A stretch of 64,000 nucleotides of DNA, taken from NCBI GenBank assembly GCA_963827335.1, contig CAWHAP010000021.1:1-64000 (forward strand). Direction: 5' to 3'. Of this stretch, positions 32,154 to 40,274 are shown piece after piece. How positions within the stretch are numbered: position 1 is the first letter of the stretch; each line of letters opens with the position of its first letter. The position numbers and the translations under genes are program-made. Source of the stretch: DASQMT01 sp963827335. GTDB lineage: Bacteria > Actinomycetota > Thermoleophilia > Solirubrobacterales > Solirubrobacteraceae. The notes under the pieces were generated by a model that worked only from the letters and a program-made list of their open reading frames with translations, ran no database searches and was not told the DNA's origin.

Positions 32154-33631
32154 GCGCCGGCACCGTCCACCTCGTCGGCGCCGGGCCCGGCGACCCGGGG
32201 CTGCTCACCGTCCGCGCGGCCGAGCTGATCGCGCGCGCCGACGTCATCCTCTACGACCGGCTGATCCCCGCCGCCGCGCTCGACGGAGCGCGGGCGGGCG
32301 CGGAGCTCGTGTACGTCGGCAAGCAGGGCGGCGGGCCGCAGATGCCGCAGGAGGAGATCCACCGGCTGCTGCTCGCCCACGCGGGCGCCGGGCGCGACGT
32401 CGTGCGGCTGAAGGGCGGCGACCCGTTCGTGTTCGGCCGCGGCGGCGAGGAGGCGCTCGTGTGCCTGGAGGCCGGGATCCCGTTCGAGGTCGTCCCCGGG
32501 GTCACCGCGGGCGTCGCGGCACCGGCGTACGCCGGCATCCCCGTGACCCACCGCGAGCTCGCCTCGGGCGTGGCCTTCGTCACCGGGCACGAGCACCCCG
32601 ACAAGCCGGAGACCGCGCTCGACTGGCCCGCCCTGGCCGCGTTCCCGGGCACGCTCGTGTTCTACATGGGCGTGCGCGCGCTGCCGCGGATCGCCGAGCA
32701 GCTCGTGGCCGGCGGGCGGCCCGCGGACGAGCCGGTCGCGGTGGTCGAGCGGGGCACGCTGCCCGGCCAGCGCACGCTGCTCGCCACGCTGGCCGACGTG
32801 GCCGAGCGCGCGGCGGCGGAGCGGATCACGGCCCCGGCGATCACGCTCGTCGGACCCGTGGCCGGACTTCGCGAGCAGCTCGCCTGGCTCGAGCGGCGGC
32901 CCCTGCACGGCCGCACCGTCGCCGTGACGCGGGCGCGGCCGCAGGCGAGCGCGCTCGCCGCGCGGCTGCGTGAGCTGGGCGCGGAGGTCGTCGAGGCGCC
33001 CGCGATCCGGACGCGCGCGCTGGAGGCGGCGCTGCCGGACGTCCGCGGCCACGACCTCGTCTGCGTGACGTCGCCGAACGGCGCCCACGCGCTGTTCGAG
33101 CGGCTCGACGCGGCGGGCCTCGACGCGCGGGCGCTCGCGGGCCGCGCGGTCGCGGCGATCGGGCCGGGCACCGCGCGGGCGCTGCGCGAGCACGGCGTGC
33201 GGGCGGACGTGGTCCCCGAGCGCGCGGTCGCCGAGGGCCTGGTCGAGGCGCTCGCCGGCCTCGCCGTCCGGCGCGCGCTGATCGTGCGCGGGCGCGGGGG
33301 CCGCGACGTGCTGCCGGAGGCGCTGCGGGCCCGCGGCGCGGCGGTCGACGTGCTCGAGCTCTACGAGACCGTCGCCGAGCCGCTGGACGAGCCCACCGCC
33401 CACGCCGCGGCGGCCGCGGACTACGTGACGTTCACCTCCGCGTCGACGGTGCGCTTCTTCCTCGCCGCCGCGGGCGGCCTCGACGGCCCGCGGATCGCCT
33501 CGATCGGGCCGGCCACGAGCGCGGCGCTGCGCGAGGCCGGCCACGCGCCGGACCTGGAGGCCGACCCGCACACGCCGGACGGCCTGGTCGCCGCGCTCGT
33601 CGCGGACGCGGCCGCACAGGCCCGCGCGTGA
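32150..33631 (+). CDS. cobA-hemD: Fusion of uroporphyrinogen-III C-methyltransferase and uroporphyrinogen-III synthase
   Basis: 493 residues in two domains. Residues 1-245 are SUMT: VHLVGAGPGDPGLLTVRAAE, DVILYDRLIP, VRLKGGDPFVFGRGGEE, VVPGVTAGVAAPAYAGIPVTHR (SAM and substrate sites). Residues about 257-490 are HemD: TVAVTRARPQASALAARL, CVTSPNGAHALFERL, VAAIGPGTARALREHG, VTFTSASTVRFFL. One protein would close hydroxymethylbilane to uroporphyrinogen III and methylate it to precorrin-2, which the dehydrogenase at 25496 turns toward siroheme. Such fusions are known in actinobacteria and Firmicutes. GTG start overlaps the hemC stop by 4 nt. Confidence 0.95.
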   Translation: MSAGTVHLVGAGPGDPGLLTVRAAELIARADVILYDRLIPAAALDGARAGAELVYVGKQGGGPQMPQEEIHRLLLAHAGAGRDVVRLKGGDPFVFGRGGEEALVCLEAGIPFEVVPGVTAGVAAPAYAGIPVTHRELASGVAFVTGHEHPDKPETALDWPALAAFPGTLVFYMGVRALPRIAEQLVAGGRPADEPVAVVERGTLPGQRTLLATLADVAERAAAERITAPAITLVGPVAGLREQLAWLERRPLHGRTVAVTRARPQASALAARLRELGAEVVEAPAIRTRALEAALPDVRGHDLVCVTSPNGAHALFERLDAAGLDARALAGRAVAAIGPGTARALREHGVRADVVPERAVAEGLVEALAGLAVRRALIVRGRGGRDVLPEALRARGAAVDVLELYETVAEPLDEPTAHAAAAADYVTFTSASTVRFFLAAAGGLDGPRIASIGPATSAALREAGHAPDLEADPHTPDGLVAALVADAAAQARA

Positions 33632-34302
33632 GCCTCGGGCGGCCGCGGCTCCACCTGCGGGAGACGACGTCCACGAACGACCGCGCGCGGGAGCTGGCCG
33701 CGGCCGGCGCGCCGCACGGCGCGCTCGTCACCGCCGATGCGCAGTCGGCCGGCCGCGGGCGCCAGGGCCGCACGTGGTCGGCGCCGCCGGGGCGCGCGCT
33801 GCTCTGCTCGCTCGTGCTCCGCCGGCACGACGCGCTGCTGCCGCTGCGCGCCGGGCTCGCGGTGGCCGACCTCGCCGGGGAGGCCGCGCGCGTGAAGTGG
33901 CCCAACGACGTGCTGCTCGGCGGCCGCAAGCTCGCCGGCGTCCTCGTCGAGGCGCGGCCCCAGGACGGCTGGGCGGTGCTCGGGATCGGCGTCAACGTCG
34001 CGGTCGCGCCCGAGGATCTCCCCCCGGAGCTGCGCGACCGTGCGGCGACGCTGGGCCGCCCGCCCGGCGCGCTCGAGCCGACGCTGGACGCGCTGCTGGA
34101 ACGGCTCGCCGCGCGCCTCGGCGAGCCCGCCCCCGCCTGCCTGGCCGCGCTCCGGGCGCGCGACGCCCTGCGCGACCGCCCCGTGCGCTGGGCCGGCGGC
34201 GCCGGCACGGGCGCGGGGATCGACGACGCCGGCGCCCTGCTCGTCCGGCTCGCGGACGGGACGGTCCGGACGCTCGAGTCCGGCGAGGTGCACCTGCGCT
34301 AG
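33628..34302 (+). CDS. birA: Biotin--[acetyl-CoA-carboxylase] ligase, class I (no DNA-binding domain)
   Basis: 224 residues. The ligase core has TTSTNDRARELAAAG, the biotinyl-AMP loop SAGRGRQGRTWSAPPGRALL, VKWPNDVLLGGRKLAGVLVE and LGIGVNVAV, then a C-terminal SH3-like domain (about 178-224). No N-terminal winged helix is present, so it should ligate biotin to carboxyl carrier protein but not repress transcription. GTG at 33628 overlaps the hemD-domain stop by 4 nt. It ends at a CTAG shared with the converging ogt gene. Being last in the tetrapyrrole operon is unusual. Confidence 0.93.
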   Translation: MSLGRPRLHLRETTSTNDRARELAAAGAPHGALVTADAQSAGRGRQGRTWSAPPGRALLCSLVLRRHDALLPLRAGLAVADLAGEAARVKWPNDVLLGGRKLAGVLVEARPQDGWAVLGIGVNVAVAPEDLPPELRDRAATLGRPPGALEPTLDALLERLAARLGEPAPACLAALRARDALRDRPVRWAGGAGTGAGIDDAGALLVRLADGTVRTLESGEVHLR

Positions 34303-34829
34303 AACAGGGCGGGCGCTGCCGCGCCCTCGATCTCGAGCATGCGGCGCTTCGTGTCGAGGCCGCCGGGCGCCGAGAAGCCGTGCAGGCTGCCGTCGGCCGC
34401 GAGCACGCGGTGGCATGGCACGACGATCGGGACGGGGTTGCGGCCGAGGGCCTGGCCGACGGCCTGCGCCGATCCCGGCTCGCCGACGAGCGCGGCGACG
34501 TCGCCGTAGGAGCGCGTGCTCCCGGGCGGGATGGTGCGGGCGGCCGCGTACACGCGGCGGTGGAACGCGGGGACGCCGGAGAGGTCGAGCCGGACGCCGG
34601 TCAGGTCGTCGGGCGCGCCCGCGAGCAGGGCCGTGACGCGCTCGATCGCCGCGGCGACGCCGGCGGGCGGCGTCCCGATCCGCGCGCCGGGCCGTGCGCG
34701 CAGGATGCGCCGGCGCGTGGCCGCGTCGTCGGCCCCGGGGAGCTCGAGGGCGACGATGCCGTCCTCGCCCCAGGCGATCGCGCAGCGGCCGAGCGGGGTG
34801 CTGAAGAACGTGTAGGCGATATCGGGCAT
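34299..34829 (-). CDS. ogt: Methylated-DNA--[protein]-cysteine S-methyltransferase
   Basis: 176 residues. The methyl-acceptor Cys is in NPVPIVVPCHRVLAADGSLHGF; the helix-turn-helix/arginine-finger segment GSTRSYGDVAALVGEPGSAQAV precedes it, and an N-terminal domain of about 75 residues matches the Ogt/AdaB group. It repairs O6-methylguanine by transferring the alkyl group to itself. ATG at 34829 has a good Shine-Dalgarno (GAGGGGAAGC) and is preferred to an upstream in-frame start at 34886. The divergent region upstream holds a CRP-like site shared with the PQ-loop gene. Confidence 0.94.
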   Translation of the reverse strand: MPDIAYTFFSTPLGRCAIAWGEDGIVALELPGADDAATRRRILRARPGARIGTPPAGVAAAIERVTALLAGAPDDLTGVRLDLSGVPAFHRRVYAAARTIPPGSTRSYGDVAALVGEPGSAQAVGQALGRNPVPIVVPCHRVLAADGSLHGFSAPGGLDTKRRMLEIEGAAAPALF

Positions 34830-34841
34830 GCTTCCCCTCGA

Positions 34842-34935
34842 ACGTACCAGCGGGCCCGGGCGTGAGCGCTCTGTGACCGGTCGCACAGAATGCCGCCGTC
34901 AATTCCGCCGTCCTCCGGCCGAACACCTGGTACGT
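34842..34935. promoter_or_regulatory. Divergent control region: CRP-like site and distant inverted repeat
   Basis: Between ogt and the PQ-loop gene. TGTGACCGGTCGCACA at 34872-34887 matches the CRP/FNR palindrome TGTGA-N6-TCACA with one mismatch. Flanking it, ACGTACCAG (34842-34850) and its exact reverse complement CTGGTACGT (34927-34935) lie 76 bases apart, the second directly against the plus-strand ATG. Both are seen directly; regulator identity is inference. Confidence 0.5.
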
Positions 34936-35379
34936 ATGACGCTCACCGCTCTCCTCTCCACCTGCGCCATGGTCATGGGCCTCGGCGGCATCGTGCCGCA
35001 GCTCGTGCGCATGGTCCGCACCCGCTCCGCGGGCGGCCAGGCCCTGGCCGGCTGGGGGCTCGGGACGGCGGCCCACGCGTCGATGACGTACGTGAACCTC
35101 GTCGGCTTCCACTCGGTCGTGCTCGGCGCCTACAGCATCACCGCCGGCTCGCTGTGCGCGGCGGCGATGGCGCTGATCGCGACCCTGCAGCGCCGCGGCG
35201 AGCCGGCCGCCGCTCAGGCGCTCGCCGTCGACGACCTGGCCACGCACGAGTTCGCCGCCGTGCGCGCGGCGGTGCTCGCTAGGGACGATCGGTCCCGAAC
35301 GTGTCGCAGTCAGCCGGCTCGCCACGCTCGCGGCCGCGCTCGAACCATGCGCGCCGCTGCGCCGACGTCCCGTGCGTGA
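34936..35379 (+). CDS. Small PQ-loop (SemiSWEET-like) membrane protein
   Basis: 147 residues. Residues 5-85 form three predicted helices of a single PQ-loop unit, with the motif GIVPQLVRMVRTRSAGGQ (about 18-35), then GWGLGTAAHASMTYVNLVGF and a third helix ending near ATLQRRGE. Single PQ-loop proteins form dimeric SemiSWEET sugar transporters, so sugar or solute transport is possible. The last ~33 residues (Arg-rich, SRTCRSQPARHARGR) are encoded in 101 nt that also encode the end of the converging ypfJ gene, and may be non-functional tail. The start follows an inverted repeat arm directly. Confidence 0.7.
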   Translation: MTLTALLSTCAMVMGLGGIVPQLVRMVRTRSAGGQALAGWGLGTAAHASMTYVNLVGFHSVVLGAYSITAGSLCAAAMALIATLQRRGEPAAAQALAVDDLATHEFAAVRAAVLARDDRSRTCRSQPARHARGRARTMRAAAPTSRA

Positions 35380-36151
35380 ACGAGTCGGGGTCGACGGACC
35401 CGCCCGCCCGGCGCTGTAGCCGGTCGTCGCCGACCGCCTCGGCGGCGCGGAACGCCTCGTCGAGGTCGCCGGGCTCGAGGTCGTCGATGACGGTGGTCGA
35501 CCACACCCCGGCGTAGCAGTCGGCCTGCAGCTCGAGCCGGACCGACGCGTCGTTCGCGCGGTCGGGATCGTCGCGCCGGACGCGCGCGACCTCGTCGCTC
35601 GTGCCGAGCTGCTGCTGCACGTGGTGGCCCATCTCGTGGGCGATGACGTAGGCCCAGGCGAAGTCCCCGCCCGCGTCGAGCTGCTTGGCCATGTCGCGGT
35701 AGAACGACAGGTCGAGGTACACGTAGCGGTCGCCGGGGCAGTAGAACGGGCCGACGGCGGAGGTGGCGCCGCCGCAGGCGGTGTCCACGGCGTCGCGGTA
35801 GAGGACGAGCTTGGCCCGCTCGTACTCGATCTTCTGCGCGGCGAAGGTGCCCTGCCACGTCTGCTGGGTCGAGTTGAACACCGAGACGGAGAAGTCCTTC
35901 AGCTCGGCGTCGGGGTCCTGGCCGGCGGGGATCGGCTCGCCGCTCGGCGCGCGCGTGGAGGCGTCGAAGCCGGCGGGGATGTCGAAGCCGCTCGCCCCGC
36001 TGCCGCCGAGGAGCTGGATGGCGAGGAAGAGGATCACGCCGACGACGCCGAGCCCGCCGCCGACCGGCAGCGCCGCGCCGCCGCGCCGGCCGCCTCCGCC
36101 GCCGCGGACGTCGATCACGTCCTTCGTCGATGCCCCCCGCTTCCACTTCAT
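35279..36151 (-). CDS. ypfJ: Membrane-anchored neutral zinc metallopeptidase, YpfJ family
   Basis: 290 residues. A basic, glycine-rich cytoplasmic start (KWKRGASTKDVIDVRGGGGG) is followed by one helix (about 33-49) and an extracytoplasmic domain with FSVSVFNSTQQTWQG, YRDAVDTACGGATSAVGPFYCPGD-like conserved cysteines, YVIAHEMGHHVQ (zinc HExxH) and the downstream ELQADCYAG Glu/Asp ligand region. The family is widespread and its substrate unknown. ATG at 36151 is 26 nt downstream of the helicase gene's stop, so both are likely one transcript. The 3' end overlaps the PQ-loop gene on the other strand. Confidence 0.88.
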   Translation of the reverse strand: MKWKRGASTKDVIDVRGGGGGRRGGAALPVGGGLGVVGVILFLAIQLLGGSGASGFDIPAGFDASTRAPSGEPIPAGQDPDAELKDFSVSVFNSTQQTWQGTFAAQKIEYERAKLVLYRDAVDTACGGATSAVGPFYCPGDRYVYLDLSFYRDMAKQLDAGGDFAWAYVIAHEMGHHVQQQLGTSDEVARVRRDDPDRANDASVRLELQADCYAGVWSTTVIDDLEPGDLDEAFRAAEAVGDDRLQRRAGGSVDPDSFTHGTSAQRRAWFERGRERGEPADCDTFGTDRP

Positions 36152-36177
36152 GGTGCGACCGTACCCGGCTGCGGCGG

Positions 36178-39100
36178 TTACGCGGCCTCGGGCTTCGCGA
36201 CGCGCTTGCGGGCCGTGCGCTTGGGCTGCGCGGCCGGCTTCTTCGCGGCGGCCGGCTGCTTCTTCGCGGCCGGCTTCCTCTTCGCGGCCGGCTTCTTCGT
36301 GGCGGCCGGCTTCTTGGCGGCGGCCGGCTTCTTGGCGGCGGCCGGCTTGTTGGCGGCGGCCGGCTTGTTGGCGGCGGCCGGCTTCTTCGTGGCGGGCCGC
36401 TTGGCGGCCGCAGGCTTCCTCGCGGCAGGCTTCTTCGCGGCGGCGGGCTTCTTCGCGGCGGACTTCCCGGCGGCCGGCTTCTTGGCAGCCGGCTTCCGCG
36501 GGGCGGGCTTGCGCTTCGCCGCCGGCTTCCTCGCCGCGGACTGCGCGACCGCCTCGACGGACTCGACCGCCGCGGCGATCTCGGCCGCGACCACGGGCTC
36601 CGCGGGCGGCTTCGCGGCGCGCCTGCGCGCCGGCTTGCGCGCCGGGGCCTTCTTCGCCGCCGGCTTCCTCCCGGCCGCGCGCTTGCGGCCCGCGGGCTGC
36701 GGCTGGTCCTCCTCGTCGATCAGCACGCGGCGCGGCCTGGCCTGCGTGCCGGCCGCCGCAGCGGTCGCGGCGGCGGTCGCGGCGGCCTCGACCGCCGCGG
36801 CGGCCGCGAGCAGCGGCGAGGGCGGGCCCTCGGGGACGACCGGCTTGCGCCGCGCGCGGCGCGGGGCCGGCTTCGGCGCGACGGCGTCGGCGTCGGGGCC
36901 CGCGGCGTCCGCGTCCGCGTCGGCGGCCCTGCGCGCGCGGCGCGAGCGCGGCTTGCGCGCGGGCGCCTCGTCGGTGTCCTCGGACCGCTCCGGCTCGAGG
37001 CCGTCCGGATCGGCGTCCAGCACGCCGTCGTCGAGCAGCATGCCGTCGAGCGCCAGCTCGGCCTCGGGCGCCAGGCCCTCCGCGCCCTTCTTCTTGCGCC
37101 GCCGCGTCCCGCGCCGGCCCTTGCCGCCCTTGGGGAAGTTGCGCAGCAGCTCGCGCGCCAGCGCGGCCGGCTTGCGCGACATGCGCGTCCGCGCGCCGTT
37201 GACGACCTCGCCCGCCTCGGCGGTGTGCGGGATCGCCGCGGCGAGCAGCGCGGCCGACAGCCGCCGGTCCTGCTGGCGCGACGCGTGCACGAGCCGGCGC
37301 GCGTTGCGGGCGTGCGCGCCGCCGCTCGAGTTCACGAGCAGGCCGAGCAGGCGCTTCGTCTCCGGCCAGCGCTGCACGGCGTACTCCTCGTGCACCTCGC
37401 GCGTCATGTTCGCGCAGCGCCAGATCCAGTTGTTGGCCTGGTCGCGCCGCCCGATCTTCTTCTCGGCGAGCGCCTGGAGCACGACCTTCACGCCCTCGCG
37501 CTTGTCCTCGCGCGGCCAGGACTCGACGAAGTCCAGCGCGCGGTCGAACGCCTCGGCGTCGCGCGACGCCGCGATCTCCTGCAGCGCGCGCAGCCGCAGC
37601 TGCGCGTTCTTGTTGCGGTCGACGGCGGTGATGAGGAACGTGCGCTTGAGCTCGCCGCCCTGATCGAAGTGCAGCATCGCCCGCGCCCGGCGCCAGCCGG
37701 CCGGCGCGACGCGCGCGCCGGCGAGCGCCGCCCACTGCACCTGCTCGCCGTAGTCGAGGTGCTCCACGGCGATCCGCCAGAGCTCGCGCTCGAAGACCTC
37801 GATCCGGCGGTTCTCGTCGGCCGTCACGGGCAGCACGCGGCGCTCGACGCGCAGGCGGCGCCCGCGGCCGCGGCGCACCGGGCCGACGACGATCGCGCCG
37901 CCGCGGTAGACCTCGCGGTCGAGCAGCGAGTGCAGCGTCACGACCGGGTCGTCGTGCTTCGTCGCGGGATGGACGAAGTCGACGACGATGCCGGCCTCCT
38001 TGCCGGGATGCCGGCGCGTGACGCGCCCGACGCGCTGCTGGTAGATGCGCTTGGAGGCGGTCGGCGCCAGGTGCATGCAGACCGTGGCGCGCGGGGAGTT
38101 CCAGCCCTCGGCGAGCAGCTGGGCGTTGACGAGCACGTCGATGTCGCCGCGCTCGTAGCGGGCGAGGATCTCGGCCAGCTCGCGCTTCGGCGTCTCGCCC
38201 GACACCGCCTGCGCCTTCATCCCCACGTCGCGGAACGCCGCCGCGACGTTGTAGGCGTGGCGCACGCCCGCGGAGTAGACGACGCCGGGGACGCCGTTGA
38301 AGCGCGTCTTGTAGAGGTCGGCGACCGCGAGGTTGAACGGCAGCTGGTCGAGCAGCTCGGCCAGCATCTCCTGGTCGAACTCCGTGTCCACCTCGCCGCG
38401 GCGCAGCGGCACCTTGGCGATCGTGCGCACGCCCGGGCCCGGCGGGATGCGGACGCAGCGCAGCGGGGAGATGACGCCGCGGCGCGCGGCCTGCGCGAGG
38501 TCGAAGCGCGACGTCTGCGTCGGGAAGAGGTCGGTGACGTGGCGGGCGATCAGCGCGCCCGTGGCGGTCATGCCGACGAACACCGGCTCGTGCCAGTTGC
38601 GGATCGACGCCGACGTCTTCTCGCCCAGCGCCGTGTGCGCCTCGTCGCAGATGACGATCGTGTACGCGTCGGAGACGTTCCCGGCGTTGCGGACGAACCA
38701 CTGGTAGGTCTCGACCGTCACCGGGCCGTCCGCGCGGTCCTGGCCGCGCACGAGCGGCGGCGCGATCCGCTTGCCGTAGCCGCGATCGCGCAGCTCGCCG
38801 AGGAACTGGTCGACGAGGTTGCGGCGATGGGTGAGGATCAGCGTGCCGCCGGTGCGCGAGCCCTCGACGAAGCCGAGCGCCGCGACGGTCTTGCCGGCGC
38901 CGGTCGCGTGCTCGAACCAGAAGCGCTTGGCGGCGTTCGGGTCCTCGGGCGCCTCCGGGAGCTGGCGCTCGTCCTCGGCGTCGGCGACCGGCTCGTCCTC
39001 CCAGTCCTGCGGCTCCTCCGGCTCGTCCTCGTCGTCGAGGTCCTCCTCGCCGGGGATCCCGGCGGAGGCGAGCGCGGCGGCCGGCTCGCGCGCGGGCGCC

Positions 39101-39462
39101 GCGCCGTTCGACCCGCCGTTGGCCGCCTCGGCGAGCAGCGCGGTCAGCGTGCCGGAGAGCGCGTCCACCTGGTGGGCCGAGAGGACCGTGCCGTCGACGA
39201 GCTTCGGCTCGTCCTCGCTCAGCAGCCGGTCGAGGCCGAGCAGGAGCGACCAGCGCTGCCGCCAGGCGACCGACGGGACCTTGGCGCCGGCGTCCAGCTC
39301 GGCCAGCGCGGCGTCGAGCGCACGGCGGCGCGCCGAGCCGGGCGCGAGGGCCGCTGCGGCCGACTCCCCCTCGAGCAGGAACGGCTCACGGGTGAAGGCG
39401 GCGGCGCGGTCGATCGCGTCGTCGCTCGGGACGGGGATGGCAGGCGCGGCCTCGAGGGCCAC
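36178..39462 (-). CDS. Superfamily 2 helicase with acidic insert and histone-H1-like tail
   Basis: About 1,094 residues from GTG 39462 (an in-frame TTG at 39624 would add 54). Order (short numbering): HQ motif LSAHQVDALSG near 95-105; a very acidic linker (EEDLDDEDEPEEPQDWEDE, about 139-157); motif I ATGAGKT at 186-192; motif II CDEAH; motif III GMTATG; motif VI QRVGRVTRRHPGK; a 300-residue helical region; then an Arg/Lys/Ala/Pro-rich tail of about 250 residues ending in KPAAAKK-type repeats. It belongs with ResIII/RAD25-type DEAH proteins; no nuclease or methylase partner is adjacent. The tail should bind DNA or RNA. Role unknown. Confidence 0.85.
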   Translation of the reverse strand: MALEAAPAIPVPSDDAIDRAAAFTREPFLLEGESAAAALAPGSARRRALDAALAELDAGAKVPSVAWRQRWSLLLGLDRLLSEDEPKLVDGTVLSAHQVDALSGTLTALLAEAANGGSNGAAPAREPAAALASAGIPGEEDLDDEDEPEEPQDWEDEPVADAEDERQLPEAPEDPNAAKRFWFEHATGAGKTVAALGFVEGSRTGGTLILTHRRNLVDQFLGELRDRGYGKRIAPPLVRGQDRADGPVTVETYQWFVRNAGNVSDAYTIVICDEAHTALGEKTSASIRNWHEPVFVGMTATGALIARHVTDLFPTQTSRFDLAQAARRGVISPLRCVRIPPGPGVRTIAKVPLRRGEVDTEFDQEMLAELLDQLPFNLAVADLYKTRFNGVPGVVYSAGVRHAYNVAAAFRDVGMKAQAVSGETPKRELAEILARYERGDIDVLVNAQLLAEGWNSPRATVCMHLAPTASKRIYQQRVGRVTRRHPGKEAGIVVDFVHPATKHDDPVVTLHSLLDREVYRGGAIVVGPVRRGRGRRLRVERRVLPVTADENRRIEVFERELWRIAVEHLDYGEQVQWAALAGARVAPAGWRRARAMLHFDQGGELKRTFLITAVDRNKNAQLRLRALQEIAASRDAEAFDRALDFVESWPREDKREGVKVVLQALAEKKIGRRDQANNWIWRCANMTREVHEEYAVQRWPETKRLLGLLVNSSGGAHARNARRLVHASRQQDRRLSAALLAAAIPHTAEAGEVVNGARTRMSRKPAALARELLRNFPKGGKGRRGTRRRKKKGAEGLAPEAELALDGMLLDDGVLDADPDGLEPERSEDTDEAPARKPRSRRARRAADADADAAGPDADAVAPKPAPRRARRKPVVPEGPPSPLLAAAAAVEAAATAAATAAAAGTQARPRRVLIDEEDQPQPAGRKRAAGRKPAAKKAPARKPARRRAAKPPAEPVVAAEIAAAVESVEAVAQSAARKPAAKRKPAPRKPAAKKPAAGKSAAKKPAAAKKPAARKPAAAKRPATKKPAAANKPAAANKPAAAKKPAAAKKPAATKKPAAKRKPAAKKQPAAAKKPAAQPKRTARKRVAKPEAA
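36293..36400. repeat. 18-bp tandem repeats encoding the helicase tail
   Basis: Six consecutive 18-bp units close to TTCTTGGCGGCGGCCGGC (plus strand); four perfect or single-base-different copies run 36311-36382, alternating TTCTTG and TTGTTG starts. On the minus strand each encodes a KPAAAK or KPAAAN hexapeptide. Flanking units are more diverged. Such in-frame repeats can change number by slippage, altering tail length without a frameshift. Confidence 0.85.
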
Positions 39463-39683
39463 TGACGTGGGTTCGGCCAACGCAGGCTCGGTGGGTGACA
39501 AAGGTGTGGGAGCCGCGCCCGGACTGGTGAGCGGCCCCGCGAATCCGCGGGCCGAAGATCCGAGGCCTGGTCTGCAGGGGGCGACCCGAGGGCCTCGAGG
39601 ATCGGTACTCCGCGAGTCCCACAATTGAAGCAGAACGCGCGGAGGAGTCCATTCCCGGACGGCTTTCTGCCACCGTATGGGGC

Positions 39684-40274
39684 GTGAAGCGCGCCCTCCC
39701 CTGGCTCCTCGGCGTCGCGATCCTGACCGTCGTGCTGGTTGTCGGGCTGTCGCAGGCCGGCGGGAAGGACGGCGGCGACGCGCCGACCACCGCGCCGCCG
39801 TTCGACCTGCAGGCCGCCAAGGAGCAGCTCGCCGGCGCGCCCGCGCCGCTGGCCGCGCTGCACGCGCAGTCCGCCGCGCTGCTCCAGGGCGGCGTGCCGG
39901 CGTTCGAGCGGCGTCTCGCCGCGCTGAAGGGCACGCCCGTCGTGATCAACAAGTGGGCCTCGTGGTGCAACCCGTGCCGCGCGGAGTTCCCGGCCTTCCA
40001 GCGCGTGGCCACGGAGCGCGGGCGCGAGATCGCCTTCCTGGGCGTCAACGGCCACGACAGCACCGTGCCGGCGGAGAAGTTCCTGCGCCGGTACCCGATC
40101 CCGTTCCCGTCCTACGTCGACCCCGACGAGAAGATCGCGCAGAAGATCCGCGCGCCCGCCAACTACCCCATCACGGTGTTCGTGGACGCCGCGGGCGAGA
40201 CGGCCTTCATCCACCAGGGCGGCTACACGTCGGAGCAGGCGCTCGAGGACGACATCGACCGCTACCTGGGCTGA
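39684..40274 (+). CDS. Membrane-anchored TlpA-like thioredoxin
   Basis: 196 residues. An N-terminal helix (about 6-24) serves as uncleaved anchor or signal, followed by a 55-residue helical linker and a thioredoxin fold with INKWASWCNPCRAEFPAFQ (CxxC at WCNPC), VNGHDSTVPAEKFLRRYP and the cis-Pro turn NYPITVFVD. It would act outside the membrane as a thiol oxidoreductase, for example in cytochrome c or other thiol reduction, which fits the Ccm genes in this window. GTG at 39684. The TGA overlaps the next ATG (TGATG). Confidence 0.88.
   Translation: MKRALPWLLGVAILTVVLVVGLSQAGGKDGGDAPTTAPPFDLQAAKEQLAGAPAPLAALHAQSAALLQGGVPAFERRLAALKGTPVVINKWASWCNPCRAEFPAFQRVATERGREIAFLGVNGHDSTVPAEKFLRRYPIPFPSYVDPDEKIAQKIRAPANYPITVFVDAAGETAFIHQGGYTSEQALEDDIDRYLG

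Noticed and set aside
36178..39462. Anti-phage defence system built on the DEAH helicase
   Set aside because: No nuclease, methylase, TIR, sirtuin or other defence partner adjoins it; neighbours are a YpfJ protease and a thioredoxin. Not excluded, but unsupported.
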